Assembly: GCA_011174825.1 (NCBI GenBank)
Contig: DUEZ01000083.1
Coordinates: forward strand, 1 to 64,000
DNA length: 64,000 nt
Source: Anaerolineae bacterium
GTDB lineage: Bacteria; Chloroflexota; Anaerolineae; Anaerolineales; E44-bin32
Direction of reading: 5' to 3'
The notes below the pieces were generated by a model. The model did not search any database. It was given only the letters and a program-made list of their open reading frames with translations, and was not told the origin of the DNA. A program made the position numbers and the translations under genes. Below are positions 53,744 to 61,625 of the stretch, one piece after another. Every line of letters begins with the position of its first letter. Positions within the stretch are counted from its first letter, which is position 1.

Positions 53744-53788
53744 ATTGGTTTTTCCTGAATAGAATTGTACCTTAGGAAAGGAAGTTAT

Positions 53789-53910
53789 TGAAACCACTTT
53801 ACTAAGGTCTATTGTGAGTGGAGGAACGGCTTAGAAGGGGCTGTGAGTGTAGCCCACACCCCCTCATATACCCCATTTTGTTCCCCGCGGGTGTTTTTTC
53901 AGTGCACTCA
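53789..53910. repeat. MITE-like 122-bp element, copy 2
   Basis: The left end TGAAACCACTTTACTAAG and the inverse of the right end TTTTTTCAGTGCACTCA are weak terminal inverted repeats. The centre has GGGGCTGTGAG and CCCACACCCCC arms. It is almost the same length as copies 1 and 3 and shares CAGTGCACTCA with copy 1. It lies between prfB and ftsY. Confidence 0.65.
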
Positions 53911-53941
53911 ATTATTGGAATGCGGAATATTCGGGTGAGAA

Positions 53942-54862
53942 TCAGGGAGGAACGGTCTCACTTTGCGTTAACAGTCCATTCACAAATGCCTCTGCATCAA
54001 ATGTGGACAGATCCTCAAGGGTTTCACCAAAGCCAACGTATTGAATGGGAATGCCAAGAACGCTGTTGATCGCAAAGCCAACGCCACCTCTGGCAGAGCT
54101 ATCGAGTTTTGCCACGATTACTCCGGTTACATCCACGGCATCGGTGAAGGCTTGCGCCTGGGTTAAACCATTCTGACCAGTTGTGGCGTCGAGCACAAGC
54201 AGCACTTGGTGTGGCGCTCCTGAGATAACCTTTCCCGCCACTCGACATATTTTTTGTAACTCGGCCATAAGGTTGTGCTCGGTGTGCATTCGGCCTGAAG
54301 TATCCACGATAAGGACATCTACATCACGTGCTAGAGTCGCTTGAGCTGCGTTATAAACCACAGCTCCTGGATCACTCCCAGGTTGACCTGAGACCACTTC
54401 TACATCAAGTCGATCACCCCATATCTTCAGTTGCTCAGTTGCGGCTGCCCGGTATGTATCCGCGGCAGCAAGCATAACTTTCTTCCCGGAACATAACCAG
54501 CGATGGGCGATTCGTGCAGCCGTAGTGGTTTTTCCTGAGCCATTCACACCCACAAGGACGATCACCAACGGTCGCGCTTCTGGCTCAGGATTTGAAACCA
54601 TGTCAAGGTGATGAAGCAGTAAGGTTCGCAAACGTTCTACGATTTGATCCCCTTGGGTCAAACCTTCAGCGCGAGCTATCTCTTTTAGATCTTCGATTAA
54701 CGCTTGAACGATCTTAATCCCAAGATCGGCCTGAATGAGAGTCTCCTCAAGCCCCTCCCAAAAAGTGGTTGTAAGCTCGGTCGCACCTACTAGCGATGCC
54801 AGACGGCCGAAGGCCGTCCGGCGGGTTCGCGCCAGTGCTTGGCGCCATCGATTTTTCTCCAC
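53942..54862 (-). CDS. ftsY: Signal recognition particle receptor FtsY
   Basis: About 306 residues. A short N-domain starts WRQALARTRRTAFGRLASLVG. The GTPase G-domain has GVNGSGKTTTAARIAH (G1), DTYRAAATEQL, VDTSGRMHTEHNLM and VAKLDSSARGGVGFAI. It has no long acidic A-domain, typical of many bacteria. It docks ribosome-SRP complexes at the membrane. I chose the GTG at 54862. A TATAAT box ends six bases before it, so the mRNA is probably leaderless. The longer frame to 54970 contains REP repeat sequence and is not coding. Confidence 0.93.
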   Translation of the reverse strand: MEKNRWRQALARTRRTAFGRLASLVGATELTTTFWEGLEETLIQADLGIKIVQALIEDLKEIARAEGLTQGDQIVERLRTLLLHHLDMVSNPEPEARPLVIVLVGVNGSGKTTTAARIAHRWLCSGKKVMLAAADTYRAAATEQLKIWGDRLDVEVVSGQPGSDPGAVVYNAAQATLARDVDVLIVDTSGRMHTEHNLMAELQKICRVAGKVISGAPHQVLLVLDATTGQNGLTQAQAFTDAVDVTGVIVAKLDSSARGGVGFAINSVLGIPIQYVGFGETLEDLSTFDAEAFVNGLLTQSETVPP

Positions 54863-54868
54863 AAATGG

Positions 54869-54874
54869 ATTATA
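54869..54874 (-). promoter_or_regulatory. -10 box of ftsY, leaderless layout
   Basis: On the minus strand a TATAAT with a preceding TGG (extended -10) ends six bases before the GTG at 54862. No good -35 box is seen at 16-18 nt upstream. No Shine-Dalgarno exists in the six bases. Confidence 0.5.
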
Positions 54875-54952
54875 CCATCGGGCTTTTTCCCGAAGTGAGC
54901 GCGAGCGAGAGTAATCCCAAGTACATACGTGCGGTAGGAAAATAGATGTGTT

Positions 54953-55090
54953 GAGCCCTTCGACAAGCATAGGACGAGCCCTACGACCGGCTCAGGACGA
55001 GCCCTTCGACAAGCTCAGGAGGAGCCCTTCGACAAGCTCAGGACAGGCCCTTCGACCGGCTTAGGACGAGCCCTTCGACATGCTCAGGGT
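54953..55090. repeat. Six tandem copies of a 23-bp REP-like unit
   Basis: Units begin at 54953, 54976, 54999, 55022, 55045 and 55068, each a variant of GAGCCCTTCGACAAGCTCAG plus GAC. Period 23 is exact for all five steps. Copies 3 and 4 are nearly identical; the others differ at two to four positions. There are no unique spacers, so it is not a CRISPR array. Confidence 0.88.
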
Positions 55091-55091
55091 G

Positions 55092-55345
55092 CTTTCTACT
55101 TCGCCCGTAAGAAAGTCATCCTGAGCCTGTCGAAGGATGACGGTTTTCCAACAGCGCACCCTTCGATAAGCTTAGGGTCTTTCTACTTCGTCCATAAGAA
55201 AGTCATCCTGAGCCTGTCGAAGGATGGCTTTACTACAATAACGCACCCTACGACAAACTTTCCTCTCCTCCACGGGGAGAGGGCAGGGGTGAGCGTTGAA
55301 TCCCCATTCACCAGGCTCAAAACGAGATCCTTGACAGGCTCAGGA
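55092..55345. repeat. Pair of 87-bp repeats and a partial long palindrome
   Basis: Two copies beginning CTTTCTACTTCG at 55092 and 55179 each contain AAGTCATCCTGAGCCTGTCG followed by AAGGATG. Each ends with a CGCACCCT unit. They are followed at 55261-55300 by a partial copy of the long CTCTCC/GGGGAGAGGG palindrome and then GACAGGCTCAGGAGAGG. Together with the 23-bp array these fill most of the 0.84 kb between ftsY and trmO; 55346-55618 shows nothing clear. Confidence 0.7.
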
Positions 55346-55618
55346 GAGGTAAAAAAAACACTGAAGCCTCAGATGTGGGATTGCAGGTTCTGGTTTGTGT
55401 CTCCTTTGATATTTAAAGTTGCGATTTGCACGCGGCGTACCTTAGGGATGTTCATTGGAATCTAGCAGCTTTGCTGCTCACAAAACCGATGGAATCCAAA
55501 GTTCATCAGGAAATCTATGTCCGCCAGCCAACTTGGTACGTGGTGTGGGGGCTGAACCTTCGGTTAACAGTTTAAATACAAACCTGATGTATCATCAATG
55601 GTTCAGCATGCAAACCTG

Positions 55619-55646
55619 GTAGGGGCGCACGACCGTGCGCCCCTAC
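55619..55646. repeat. GTAGGGGCGCACG palindrome
   Basis: GTAGGGGCGCACG (55619-55631), a 2-nt loop and its exact complement (55634-55646) form a 13-bp stem. It lies 58 nt after the trmO stop on the minus strand and may end that transcript. It shares the TAGGGGCG arm with the palindrome at 46804-46839. Confidence 0.65.
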
Positions 55647-55703
55647 AGTTCGAAAAATCTAAAAAGATTTAGCTCTTGATGCCAAATCAGTGTGAGTCAG
55701 GCA

Positions 55704-56198
55704 TCATCCATTGTCTAGAGGAGAATCTAAAAAACGATCATCTGATCTGGAACCTTTTACATCATCAAGCTTATCACTTAGCCATCCAATACGCACATCA
55801 GGAGGGCAGTCAAATGCCGGCACGAATGGTTTGATGTCCAACAAGGGTGTTCCATCGAAGATATCGATATTCGAGACATGTAGAGTGAGTCCGTCTATCT
55901 TTTCCAGGCGGAGGACAGATAGTCCGATGGGATTAGGACGACGAGGCGCTCGTGTGGCAAACAATCCGCGAGGTTCATTATCGAGAAAGGGTTTCACGAT
56001 AAGGTTGTAGCCTGAGGCAAGATGAAAGTGATAAAGCAGGATAATGTGTGAGAAGGCTTCAAGATCTTTGAGTCCTTCACCAAATTCTGGTTTTAATACA
56101 ACCCTCCCAATGACGCCCAGCGCGCTTGCCGGTTGTATAGGCATGTCTTCTAGATCGGAAAACGGTGAATAGATTGTTCCAATTGATTTGAGTCTCAT
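55704..56198 (-). CDS. trmO: tRNA (t6A37-N6)-methyltransferase, TrmO/TsaA family
   Basis: A 164-residue TsaA-like beta-barrel protein. The family motifs are clear: IGTIYSPF at the start, GLKDLEAFSHIILLYHFH, and FATRAPRRPNPIGLSVLRLEKIDGLTLHVSNIDIFDGTPLLDIKPFVP. It methylates N6-threonylcarbamoyl-adenosine 37 in some tRNAs using S-adenosylmethionine. It lies just downstream of a tRNA-Gln gene on the same strand. The ATG at 56198 has a weak AAGAG upstream. Single-domain length is normal. Confidence 0.88.
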   Translation of the reverse strand: MRLKSIGTIYSPFSDLEDMPIQPASALGVIGRVVLKPEFGEGLKDLEAFSHIILLYHFHLASGYNLIVKPFLDNEPRGLFATRAPRRPNPIGLSVLRLEKIDGLTLHVSNIDIFDGTPLLDIKPFVPAFDCPPDVRIGWLSDKLDDVKGSRSDDRFLDSPLDNG

Positions 56199-56290
56199 GT
56201 TTTATTCTCTTTTGTCAAAATCTATCCTTTATAAGGGAGTGTAAACGCCCAGCGAGTATGACACGAGGTCGCGCGCTGGGCGTTTGGAGG

Positions 56291-56361
56291 CTGGGGGTCG
56301 AGGATTCGAACCTCGGCTTACGGATCCAGAGTCCGCTGTCCTACCGCTAGACGAACCCCCA
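56291..56361 (-). tRNA. tRNA-Gln (anticodon CUG)
   Basis: On the minus strand the acceptor arms TGGGGGT and ACCCCCA pair over 7 bp with discriminator G. The anticodon loop CTCTGGA carries CTG in the middle (reads CAG, Gln). The T arm is CGAGG-TTCGAAT-CCTCG and the D arm holds TAGCGGTAG. CCA is not encoded. A TGATAAAAT -10-like box lies a few bases upstream. It lies between gltX and trmO. Confidence 0.93.
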
Positions 56362-56488
56362 ATCACTTGCGGCATTTTATCATAAAAACATCCCGTCCCG
56401 GGCTCACCGATTGCTTTCTGGGGGTCTTCTGCTATTTCCACTTGTGTTGCGCCCGTCATCTAGGACGAAATAACCGATAACAGAAGTG

Positions 56489-57973
56489 CTAGGCTGCCCC
56501 CGCGTAACTTTCAAGCATATCGAGGGCGCGTGCAATCCTATTCAGAACCTCATCCTTGCCAATCACGACCATAGTTTCGATCAGAGGGGTGCTAATACGC
56601 TGGCCGGTGACGGCTATACGTAATATCCCAAACAATTGTCCTGCCGTGAGATTCATGTCTTCTGCTAACGCCCTTAACATTTTCTCAAGTGTTTCGACCT
56701 CCAGAGTCAGAACGCCTTCAATAATCTCATATGACCGCCTAATTGCTTCGATTGACTCATCAATCGTCATTTTCTTACCGATTAATTCAGAGGTCTCAGG
56801 TTCAGCCGCTTCCTTGAAGAAAAAGCCAGCAATCTCGACCGCCTCATCAAGTGTTCGGATTCGCTCTTGGACCAAAGGTGCGATTTGTTGAAGAATTTCC
56901 TCATCTACAACGAGCCCTTCCCGCTTAAAGTAGGGACGTAATAGGTCAACCAACTCACTTGTCGATAGTAACCGAATGTGGTTGCCGTTGAAGTGGTCGA
57001 GTTTTTTATAATCTACTGCTGCAGGACTGGGGTGGAGTTTTTGTAATGAGAATTTCTCGATCAGCTCCTCCAAAGTAAAAAATTCGGTGTGATCATCGTA
57101 AGACCAACCCATTAGCGCAATCCAATTCAACAAACCTTCTGGCAGATATCCCATTTGTTTTAAATCGAGCACATAAATCTCTTTAACACCTGCATCGCGC
57201 TTGCTCATCTTGCCTTTCCCACTAGGGTTGAGGAATATAGAGAGGTGAACCCATATTGGCTGCTCCCAGTCCAGAGCTTCATAAATCAAGACATGAAGCG
57301 GGAAAGTTGGAAGCCATTCAGAACCTCTAAAAACATGCGTGATCTTCATCAAATAGTCATCGACCATCGCGGCCAAGTGATAGACTGGGAGCCCATCTGA
57401 TTTGAGCAGGATGTAGTCATCAATGGTGGAATTCTCTACTATGATGGGATCCCGTAAAAGATCCACAGCGGTTGTCGAACCCTCGCGAGGAGTCTTGAAT
57501 CGGATGACGTAGGGTTCTCCGCCATCGATCCTATCCTGGGCTTCATCCAGGTCAAGACTTCGACAGAGACCATCATACCGCGGGGGTTGTTTTAACTTCT
57601 GCTGCCGCTGCCGTACCTGTGAGAGCCTTTCAGGAGTACAGAAACAATAGTATCCGTGATCGCGCGCTACCAGTTCTTCTGCATACTGCCGGTAAATTTC
57701 AGTCCGTTCTGATTGTCGGTAGGGCCCATAGGGTCCTCCGATATCAGGGCCTTCGTCCCAATCGAGTCCCAACCAATGTAAAGACTCCATGACTTCATCC
57801 TCCGCACCTGGTACGAATCGCTTGCGATCCGTATCTTCAATACGCAGGATAAATTGGCCGCCTGTTTGACGAGCTAGGAGGAAGTCGTAGAGAGCGGTCC
57901 TGGCACCACCGATATGAAACCGTCCCGTTGGGGAGGGGGCGAAGCGGACGCGCGCAGGTTGTGGGTCGAGCAT
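56489..57973 (-). CDS. gltX: Glutamate--tRNA ligase
   Basis: A 494-residue class I glutamyl-tRNA synthetase. The HIGH signature appears as FHIGGARTALYDFL (residues 18-31). FILRIEDTDRKRFVPGAE, IRFKTPREG, and KMSKRDAGV (the KMSKS equivalent) follow, then the anticodon-binding domain. It charges tRNA-Glu. In bacteria without GlnRS it also charges tRNA-Gln for later amidation by GatCAB; neither gatCAB nor glnS is in the window. GAGGT precedes the ATG at 57973. It follows rodA by 26 nt. Confidence 0.95.
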   Translation of the reverse strand: MLDPQPARVRFAPSPTGRFHIGGARTALYDFLLARQTGGQFILRIEDTDRKRFVPGAEDEVMESLHWLGLDWDEGPDIGGPYGPYRQSERTEIYRQYAEELVARDHGYYCFCTPERLSQVRQRQQKLKQPPRYDGLCRSLDLDEAQDRIDGGEPYVIRFKTPREGSTTAVDLLRDPIIVENSTIDDYILLKSDGLPVYHLAAMVDDYLMKITHVFRGSEWLPTFPLHVLIYEALDWEQPIWVHLSIFLNPSGKGKMSKRDAGVKEIYVLDLKQMGYLPEGLLNWIALMGWSYDDHTEFFTLEELIEKFSLQKLHPSPAAVDYKKLDHFNGNHIRLLSTSELVDLLRPYFKREGLVVDEEILQQIAPLVQERIRTLDEAVEIAGFFFKEAAEPETSELIGKKMTIDESIEAIRRSYEIIEGVLTLEVETLEKMLRALAEDMNLTAGQLFGILRIAVTGQRISTPLIETMVVIGKDEVLNRIARALDMLESYAGAA

Positions 57974-57999
57974 GATCGTACCTCGAATTTTGGGAGGGG

Positions 58000-59160
58000 T
58001 TATAGTTCAATCTGTTTATGACGCAATATGACGCTCTCTACCATTCCGATCCCTAAGAGATTCGCGAGAAGCGAGGAGCCCCCATAACTCAAGAAAGGCA
58101 GTGGAAGACCGGAGACGGGGAAAAGATTAAGATTCATACCAATATTAAAGGCGCCTTGGAAGAGAAGCAGGATGGCTACACCATAGCATATCAAAGCGCC
58201 ATATGTATCACGTGCCATACGGGCGGCTCGTATACACCGGATAAGCACAAACATCAGAAGGAGCATAAAGAGCAACGTTCCCAAAAATCCGAATTCCTCG
58301 GATAGGACGGAGAAGATGAAGTCCGTGTGACGGACTTTGAGAAATCGCAGCTGCACCTGTGTTCCGTGACCGTATCCCTTTCCGAACCAACCACCCGATC
58401 CTATTGAGATGAGTGCCTGATTGATATTGTAGGTCTCCCCATATTGAACCTCAGATTCGGGGAACAGATAGGTAACCAGCCTTTTAATCTGATAATGACG
58501 AATAAAGAGGAAATTTTCTTCTTGAGGGTAGCCGACCTGGAAATAATGTACCAAGAATGGGGTCACGATCAGGACCACGATCAGGGCGATACCGATCAGG
58601 AACGCAAGCTGACGCAGCGGGACACCGACTGCCCAGACCAAAGCTAACCATATCACACCAAGGACGATTGCGGTGCTCAAATCAGGTTGGATGAAAACCA
58701 AGAAAGCCGGTAGACCAACGAGCAGCAAGCTTCGGATAACGATTTTGTTTTGTTTAATCATGTCTTTATGACGATCGAGATAGTCCGCCAAGACCAAAAT
58801 CATCAGGACCTTTGCCAATTCAGAGGGCTGGATAGTGGCAACCCCAACATTAAACCAGCGAGCTGATCCGAAACCGGCAAATCCTGCGATCGGGATTAGT
58901 GCTAGGAAGGCGACAATAAAGATATAGATCGGTCGGGATAGCGAGGACCAAAACCGATAGTCAATCGCCGAAGCGATGAGCACGACCGCTAATCCGATCA
59001 CTGCGTAAACCGTTTGGCGGGGCACCACCTTCACCGTCTCAGCGAGCTCTTCGTTGCCTGCGATCGCAGATTGGATCATGGCTATGCCGGCGATGGTAAG
59101 GACGGCCACCGCAGCAAGAAGCCAGATGTCAAAGTGACGCCAAATACGCGTCGTTTGCAT
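58000..59160 (-). CDS. rodA: Rod-shape peptidoglycan glycosyltransferase RodA (SEDS family)
   Basis: A 386-residue SEDS protein with ten predicted membrane helices. Family motifs seen: ARWFNVGVATIQPSELAKVLMIL, where the Glu and Lys mark the helix next to the active site; FIFSVLSEEFGFLG; and GLPLPFLSYGGSSLLANLLGIGMV. It polymerises lipid II glycan strands together with PBP2. It is encoded after minCDE and near mrdA and mreD, so RodA rather than FtsW is favoured. Confidence 0.9.
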   Translation of the reverse strand: MQTTRIWRHFDIWLLAAVAVLTIAGIAMIQSAIAGNEELAETVKVVPRQTVYAVIGLAVVLIASAIDYRFWSSLSRPIYIFIVAFLALIPIAGFAGFGSARWFNVGVATIQPSELAKVLMILVLADYLDRHKDMIKQNKIVIRSLLLVGLPAFLVFIQPDLSTAIVLGVIWLALVWAVGVPLRQLAFLIGIALIVVLIVTPFLVHYFQVGYPQEENFLFIRHYQIKRLVTYLFPESEVQYGETYNINQALISIGSGGWFGKGYGHGTQVQLRFLKVRHTDFIFSVLSEEFGFLGTLLFMLLLMFVLIRCIRAARMARDTYGALICYGVAILLLFQGAFNIGMNLNLFPVSGLPLPFLSYGGSSLLANLLGIGMVESVILRHKQIEL

Positions 59161-59163
59161 CAG

Positions 59164-59433
59164 TTAAGTTGTCCTCCGCCGTGATCTTTGGGAAGCAAGT
59201 GGAATGTCCGCTACTAAGCGCTGTTGATCCCTTTCTTTGGTCAGAGAAAGTTGCACAGAACCTCGGTCGATCTCTACGTGACGTGATAGGGTATCGATCA
59301 TGTCTACCTTTAGCGCTTCAAGTCGGCCAGGGGAAAGACCTGAGCGATCATGGACCAAAACCGTTTGGAGGCGTTGTTTTGCGGTGTACGCTGTACCGCG
59401 ACGACCTATGCGTAACCGTTCAAAGAAACTCAT
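59164..59433 (-). CDS. minE: Cell division topological specificity factor MinE
   Basis: An 89-residue MinE. The N-terminal membrane-targeting residues MSFFERL are followed by the anti-MinCD segment AKQRLQTVLVHDRSGLSPGRLEALKVDMIDTLSRHVEID. The C-terminal part forms the dimerisation domain. It stimulates MinD ATPase and drives pole-to-pole or ring patterning of MinCD. The ATG overlaps the minD stop by four bases (ATGA). It lies four bases before rodA. Confidence 0.9.
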   Translation of the reverse strand: MSFFERLRIGRRGTAYTAKQRLQTVLVHDRSGLSPGRLEALKVDMIDTLSRHVEIDRGSVQLSLTKERDQQRLVADIPLASQRSRRRTT

Positions 59434-60236
59434 CTTTCGCCTCCTGCTCTCACGAGGCGGGAAATGCGTCCAAAGAAACCATCTCTTCCTTGAAGGGTTT
59501 CGAACGGCACCTCCTCGCCGTTTAATCGTCGGGCGATATTTCGATATGCTTTGCCAGCTATGCTCTTTGAGTCGAGGGAGGCTGCTAAACCTCGGTTCGT
59601 TGCGATGAGGATCGCCTCATCTTCAGGTATGACGCCGATAAGATCGATCGCTAAAACATCAAGGATATCCTCGGTCGCCAGCATATCTCCACGGCGAACC
59701 ATCTCTGGTTTAACACGATTGAGGATGAGTTTCCCGGGTCCCTTTTCTTCTGCCTCGATGAGGCCGATGATCCGATCTGCGTCACGCACAGCGGAAACCT
59801 CAGGATTGGTAATGATAAGAACTAGGTCTGCAGGTGCAAGAGCGTTGCGGAACCCGCGTTCAATCCCAGCTGGAGAGTCGATTAGGACCCAATCAAACTC
59901 TTGGCGTAATTCATCGGAAATGCGAACCATGTCCTGTGGAGAGACCGCTGTTTTATCTCGCGTCTGGGCAGCCGGGATCAGGAACAGATCCTGAAGGTGT
60001 TTATCTCGGATCATCGCCTGACGTAGCTTACAATGTCCCTCCACGACGTCGACAAGATCGTAGACAATCCGATTCTCGAGCCCCATGACCACGTCTAGAT
60101 TCCGTAAACCGATGTCAGCGTCGATACATACCACCCGGTAACCAAGATCTGCTAAGGATGCACCCAGATTGGCAGTCGCGGTGGTTTTACCGACCCCTCC
60201 CTTTCCGGAGGTTATAGTAATAATTTTGGCGCTCAT
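59430..60236 (-). CDS. minD: Septum site-determining ATPase MinD
   Basis: A 268-residue MinD with the deviant Walker A motif GKGGVGKTTATANLG (residues 11-25), switch I DADIGLRNLDV, and DWVLIDSPAGIERGF. The C-terminus, FFGRISRLVRAGGE, is the amphipathic membrane-targeting helix. It binds the membrane as an ATP dimer and recruits MinC and MinE. It follows minC by 25 nt and overlaps minE. Confidence 0.95.
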   Translation of the reverse strand: MSAKIITITSGKGGVGKTTATANLGASLADLGYRVVCIDADIGLRNLDVVMGLENRIVYDLVDVVEGHCKLRQAMIRDKHLQDLFLIPAAQTRDKTAVSPQDMVRISDELRQEFDWVLIDSPAGIERGFRNALAPADLVLIITNPEVSAVRDADRIIGLIEAEEKGPGKLILNRVKPEMVRRGDMLATEDILDVLAIDLIGVIPEDEAILIATNRGLAASLDSKSIAGKAYRNIARRLNGEEVPFETLQGRDGFFGRISRLVRAGGER

Positions 60237-60261
60237 AAATGAACTCCGTTATCTATCCTAT

Positions 60262-60945
60262 TCAGCGGCGCCGTTTGCTCAGCCATTCCTCGGCCACCAA
60301 TTGGCCCTCCCTAATTTGAGCCACTTCAGGCTTAGGTCGACCACGTCGGGAGGGCGATACAGCGATTTGGCCAGCGATACGCAATTGTGTTGGCGATAAG
60401 TCAAGAGCGTACACCTTTGAGCTCTCATCGCCTGCAGCGCCAGCATGTACCATGCCTCTCAATCGACCCCACACCATGATGTTTCCCCCAGCGATGACCT
60501 CCGCTCCAGGGTTGATGTCACCAAGGATGACCACATGTCCAGGATGGCGGATACTATTTCCTGAGCGTAGGGTTTTCTCAATCAAAACGGCTTCATCTCC
60601 ATAGAGCACGGTTTCGAATGGGACGTCCTCATCGGCTCCTGAAGAAGGCTTGGAAAGTTGTTGAGCCAATCCCAAGTCCGCAGCGGCGGTTTTTGTGGCC
60701 TCTGAAGCCGAGAGAACTGCCCAGAGGCTTACTTCACGCTCTGCGAGCGCATCCCTCAGGCTTCCAAGTTCGGCTGCTCCAAGCGTTCGCTGCTCGATTT
60801 GTATTGCGAGACGTGCGCCCCTGAAGAAATCGGTCTGCTCATCAATCAGTTCTAAAAGTGCAGGACGGGCCTCACTCCAATCTCCCTCAGGAATGGATAT
60901 TAACAGTCCGTCTTGGGTGCCCTTAATAACCAGCGAAGCTTTCAT
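60262..60945 (-). CDS. minC: Septum site-determining protein MinC
   Basis: A 227-residue MinC. The N-terminal domain (residues 1-100) has the alpha/beta pattern that blocks FtsZ assembly. The C-terminal beta-helix carries RSGNSIRHPGHVVILGDINPGAEVIAGGNIMVWGRLRGMVHAG, followed by LSPTQLRIAGQIAVSP. AGGTG lies six bases before the ATG. It heads the minC-minD-minE-rodA transcript. Confidence 0.93.
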   Translation of the reverse strand: MKASLVIKGTQDGLLISIPEGDWSEARPALLELIDEQTDFFRGARLAIQIEQRTLGAAELGSLRDALAEREVSLWAVLSASEATKTAAADLGLAQQLSKPSSGADEDVPFETVLYGDEAVLIEKTLRSGNSIRHPGHVVILGDINPGAEVIAGGNIMVWGRLRGMVHAGAAGDESSKVYALDLSPTQLRIAGQIAVSPSRRGRPKPEVAQIREGQLVAEEWLSKRRR

Positions 60946-60963
60946 TCGAACACCTGATCTGGG

Positions 60964-60969
60964 ATTATA
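60964..60969 (-). promoter_or_regulatory. Extended -10 promoter element of the minCDE-rodA operon
   Basis: On the minus strand TGCTATAAT (TATAAT at 60969-60964) lies 18 bases before the minC ATG. The -35 region is weak, as often with extended -10 promoters. It leaves a leader of about 12 nt. Confidence 0.6.
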
Positions 60970-61010
60970 GCACGCTCCAGGTTCTCAGGCGACCCACCAT
61001 AAACAGCGTA

Positions 61011-61133
61011 TATGTGCAATCAAAAAAAACACATATGAGGAGCTCGGAGGGGCAAATGTGGGGTGTGGGCATAGCCAACACCCCACATATACCGGTCCTC
61101 ATCACGTAGTTGACCTTTTTTTCAGCGCATTCA
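61011..61133. repeat. MITE-like 123-bp element, copy 3
   Basis: The left end TATGTGCAATCAAAAAAAA and the inverse of the right end TTTTTTTCAGCGCATTCA are related to the ends of copy 1. The centre is a hairpin of GTGGGGTGTGGGC and GCCAACACCCCAC (about 61058-61087). It lies upstream of minC, in the gene-free interval 60946-61625. Confidence 0.68.
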
Positions 61134-61246
61134 CAGTAACCAAAACAATGAAAAATCTACTGCACGCTGGTTTCCAAGATTACATTGGGTTTTGGGGCGG
61201 GTTATGAGGGAGGTTCCGTGGAGTGTGGATAACTTGACAGATTAAA

Positions 61247-61445
61247 CCCACCCTCACCCCAGCCCTCTCCCTAAAAGGGAGAGGGTGCACATCCCCTCTC
61301 CCCTATGGGGAGAGGTTTAGGGTGAGGGGAGTTTGTCTGATTGGGCGGAATTGAACGAAAGTCATCCTTCGACGTGCTCAGGATGACTTTCTCACGCGTG
61401 TAGCAGAAAGCATCCTGAGCAAGTCGAAGGGTGCTTTCTGCTTGA
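61247..61445. repeat. Composite repeat block between mrdA and minC
   Basis: A copy of the long palindrome (61247-61331: CACCCTCACCCC, CTCTCCCTAAAAGGGAGAG, CTCTCCCCTATGGGGAGAGG, GGGTGAGGGG) is followed by REP-like units AAGTCATCCTTCGACGTGCT (61363) and GCATCCTGAGCAAGTCGAAG (61411). The order matches the block near 7.2 kb in reverse. The rest of the interval to 61625 shows nothing clear. Confidence 0.75.
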
Positions 61446-61625
61446 CCACTGACTTTGAGACCAGATAAAAGTGAAAAGAGATGAATTAGAAAAGCTGTAT
61501 TCTACTATCGATGAAAATGCTGAATAACGCACCAACCCTATCTAAGACAGGTCAAACATACACATAGACAACCACATGAGAGATTTAGATTGGGGGTAGG
61601 CGAGCGAAAGTTTTTGGTACCGAGT

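Noticed and set aside
54863-54970. N-terminal extension of FtsY
   Set aside because: The extra residues come from the -10 box and REP repeat DNA, and they have no similarity to FtsY. The GTG at 54862 fits the N-domain.
54953-55262. Possible CRISPR array upstream of ftsY
   Set aside because: Repeats are 23 bp head-to-tail without unique spacers, and no cas genes are present. They are expanded REP-like units.
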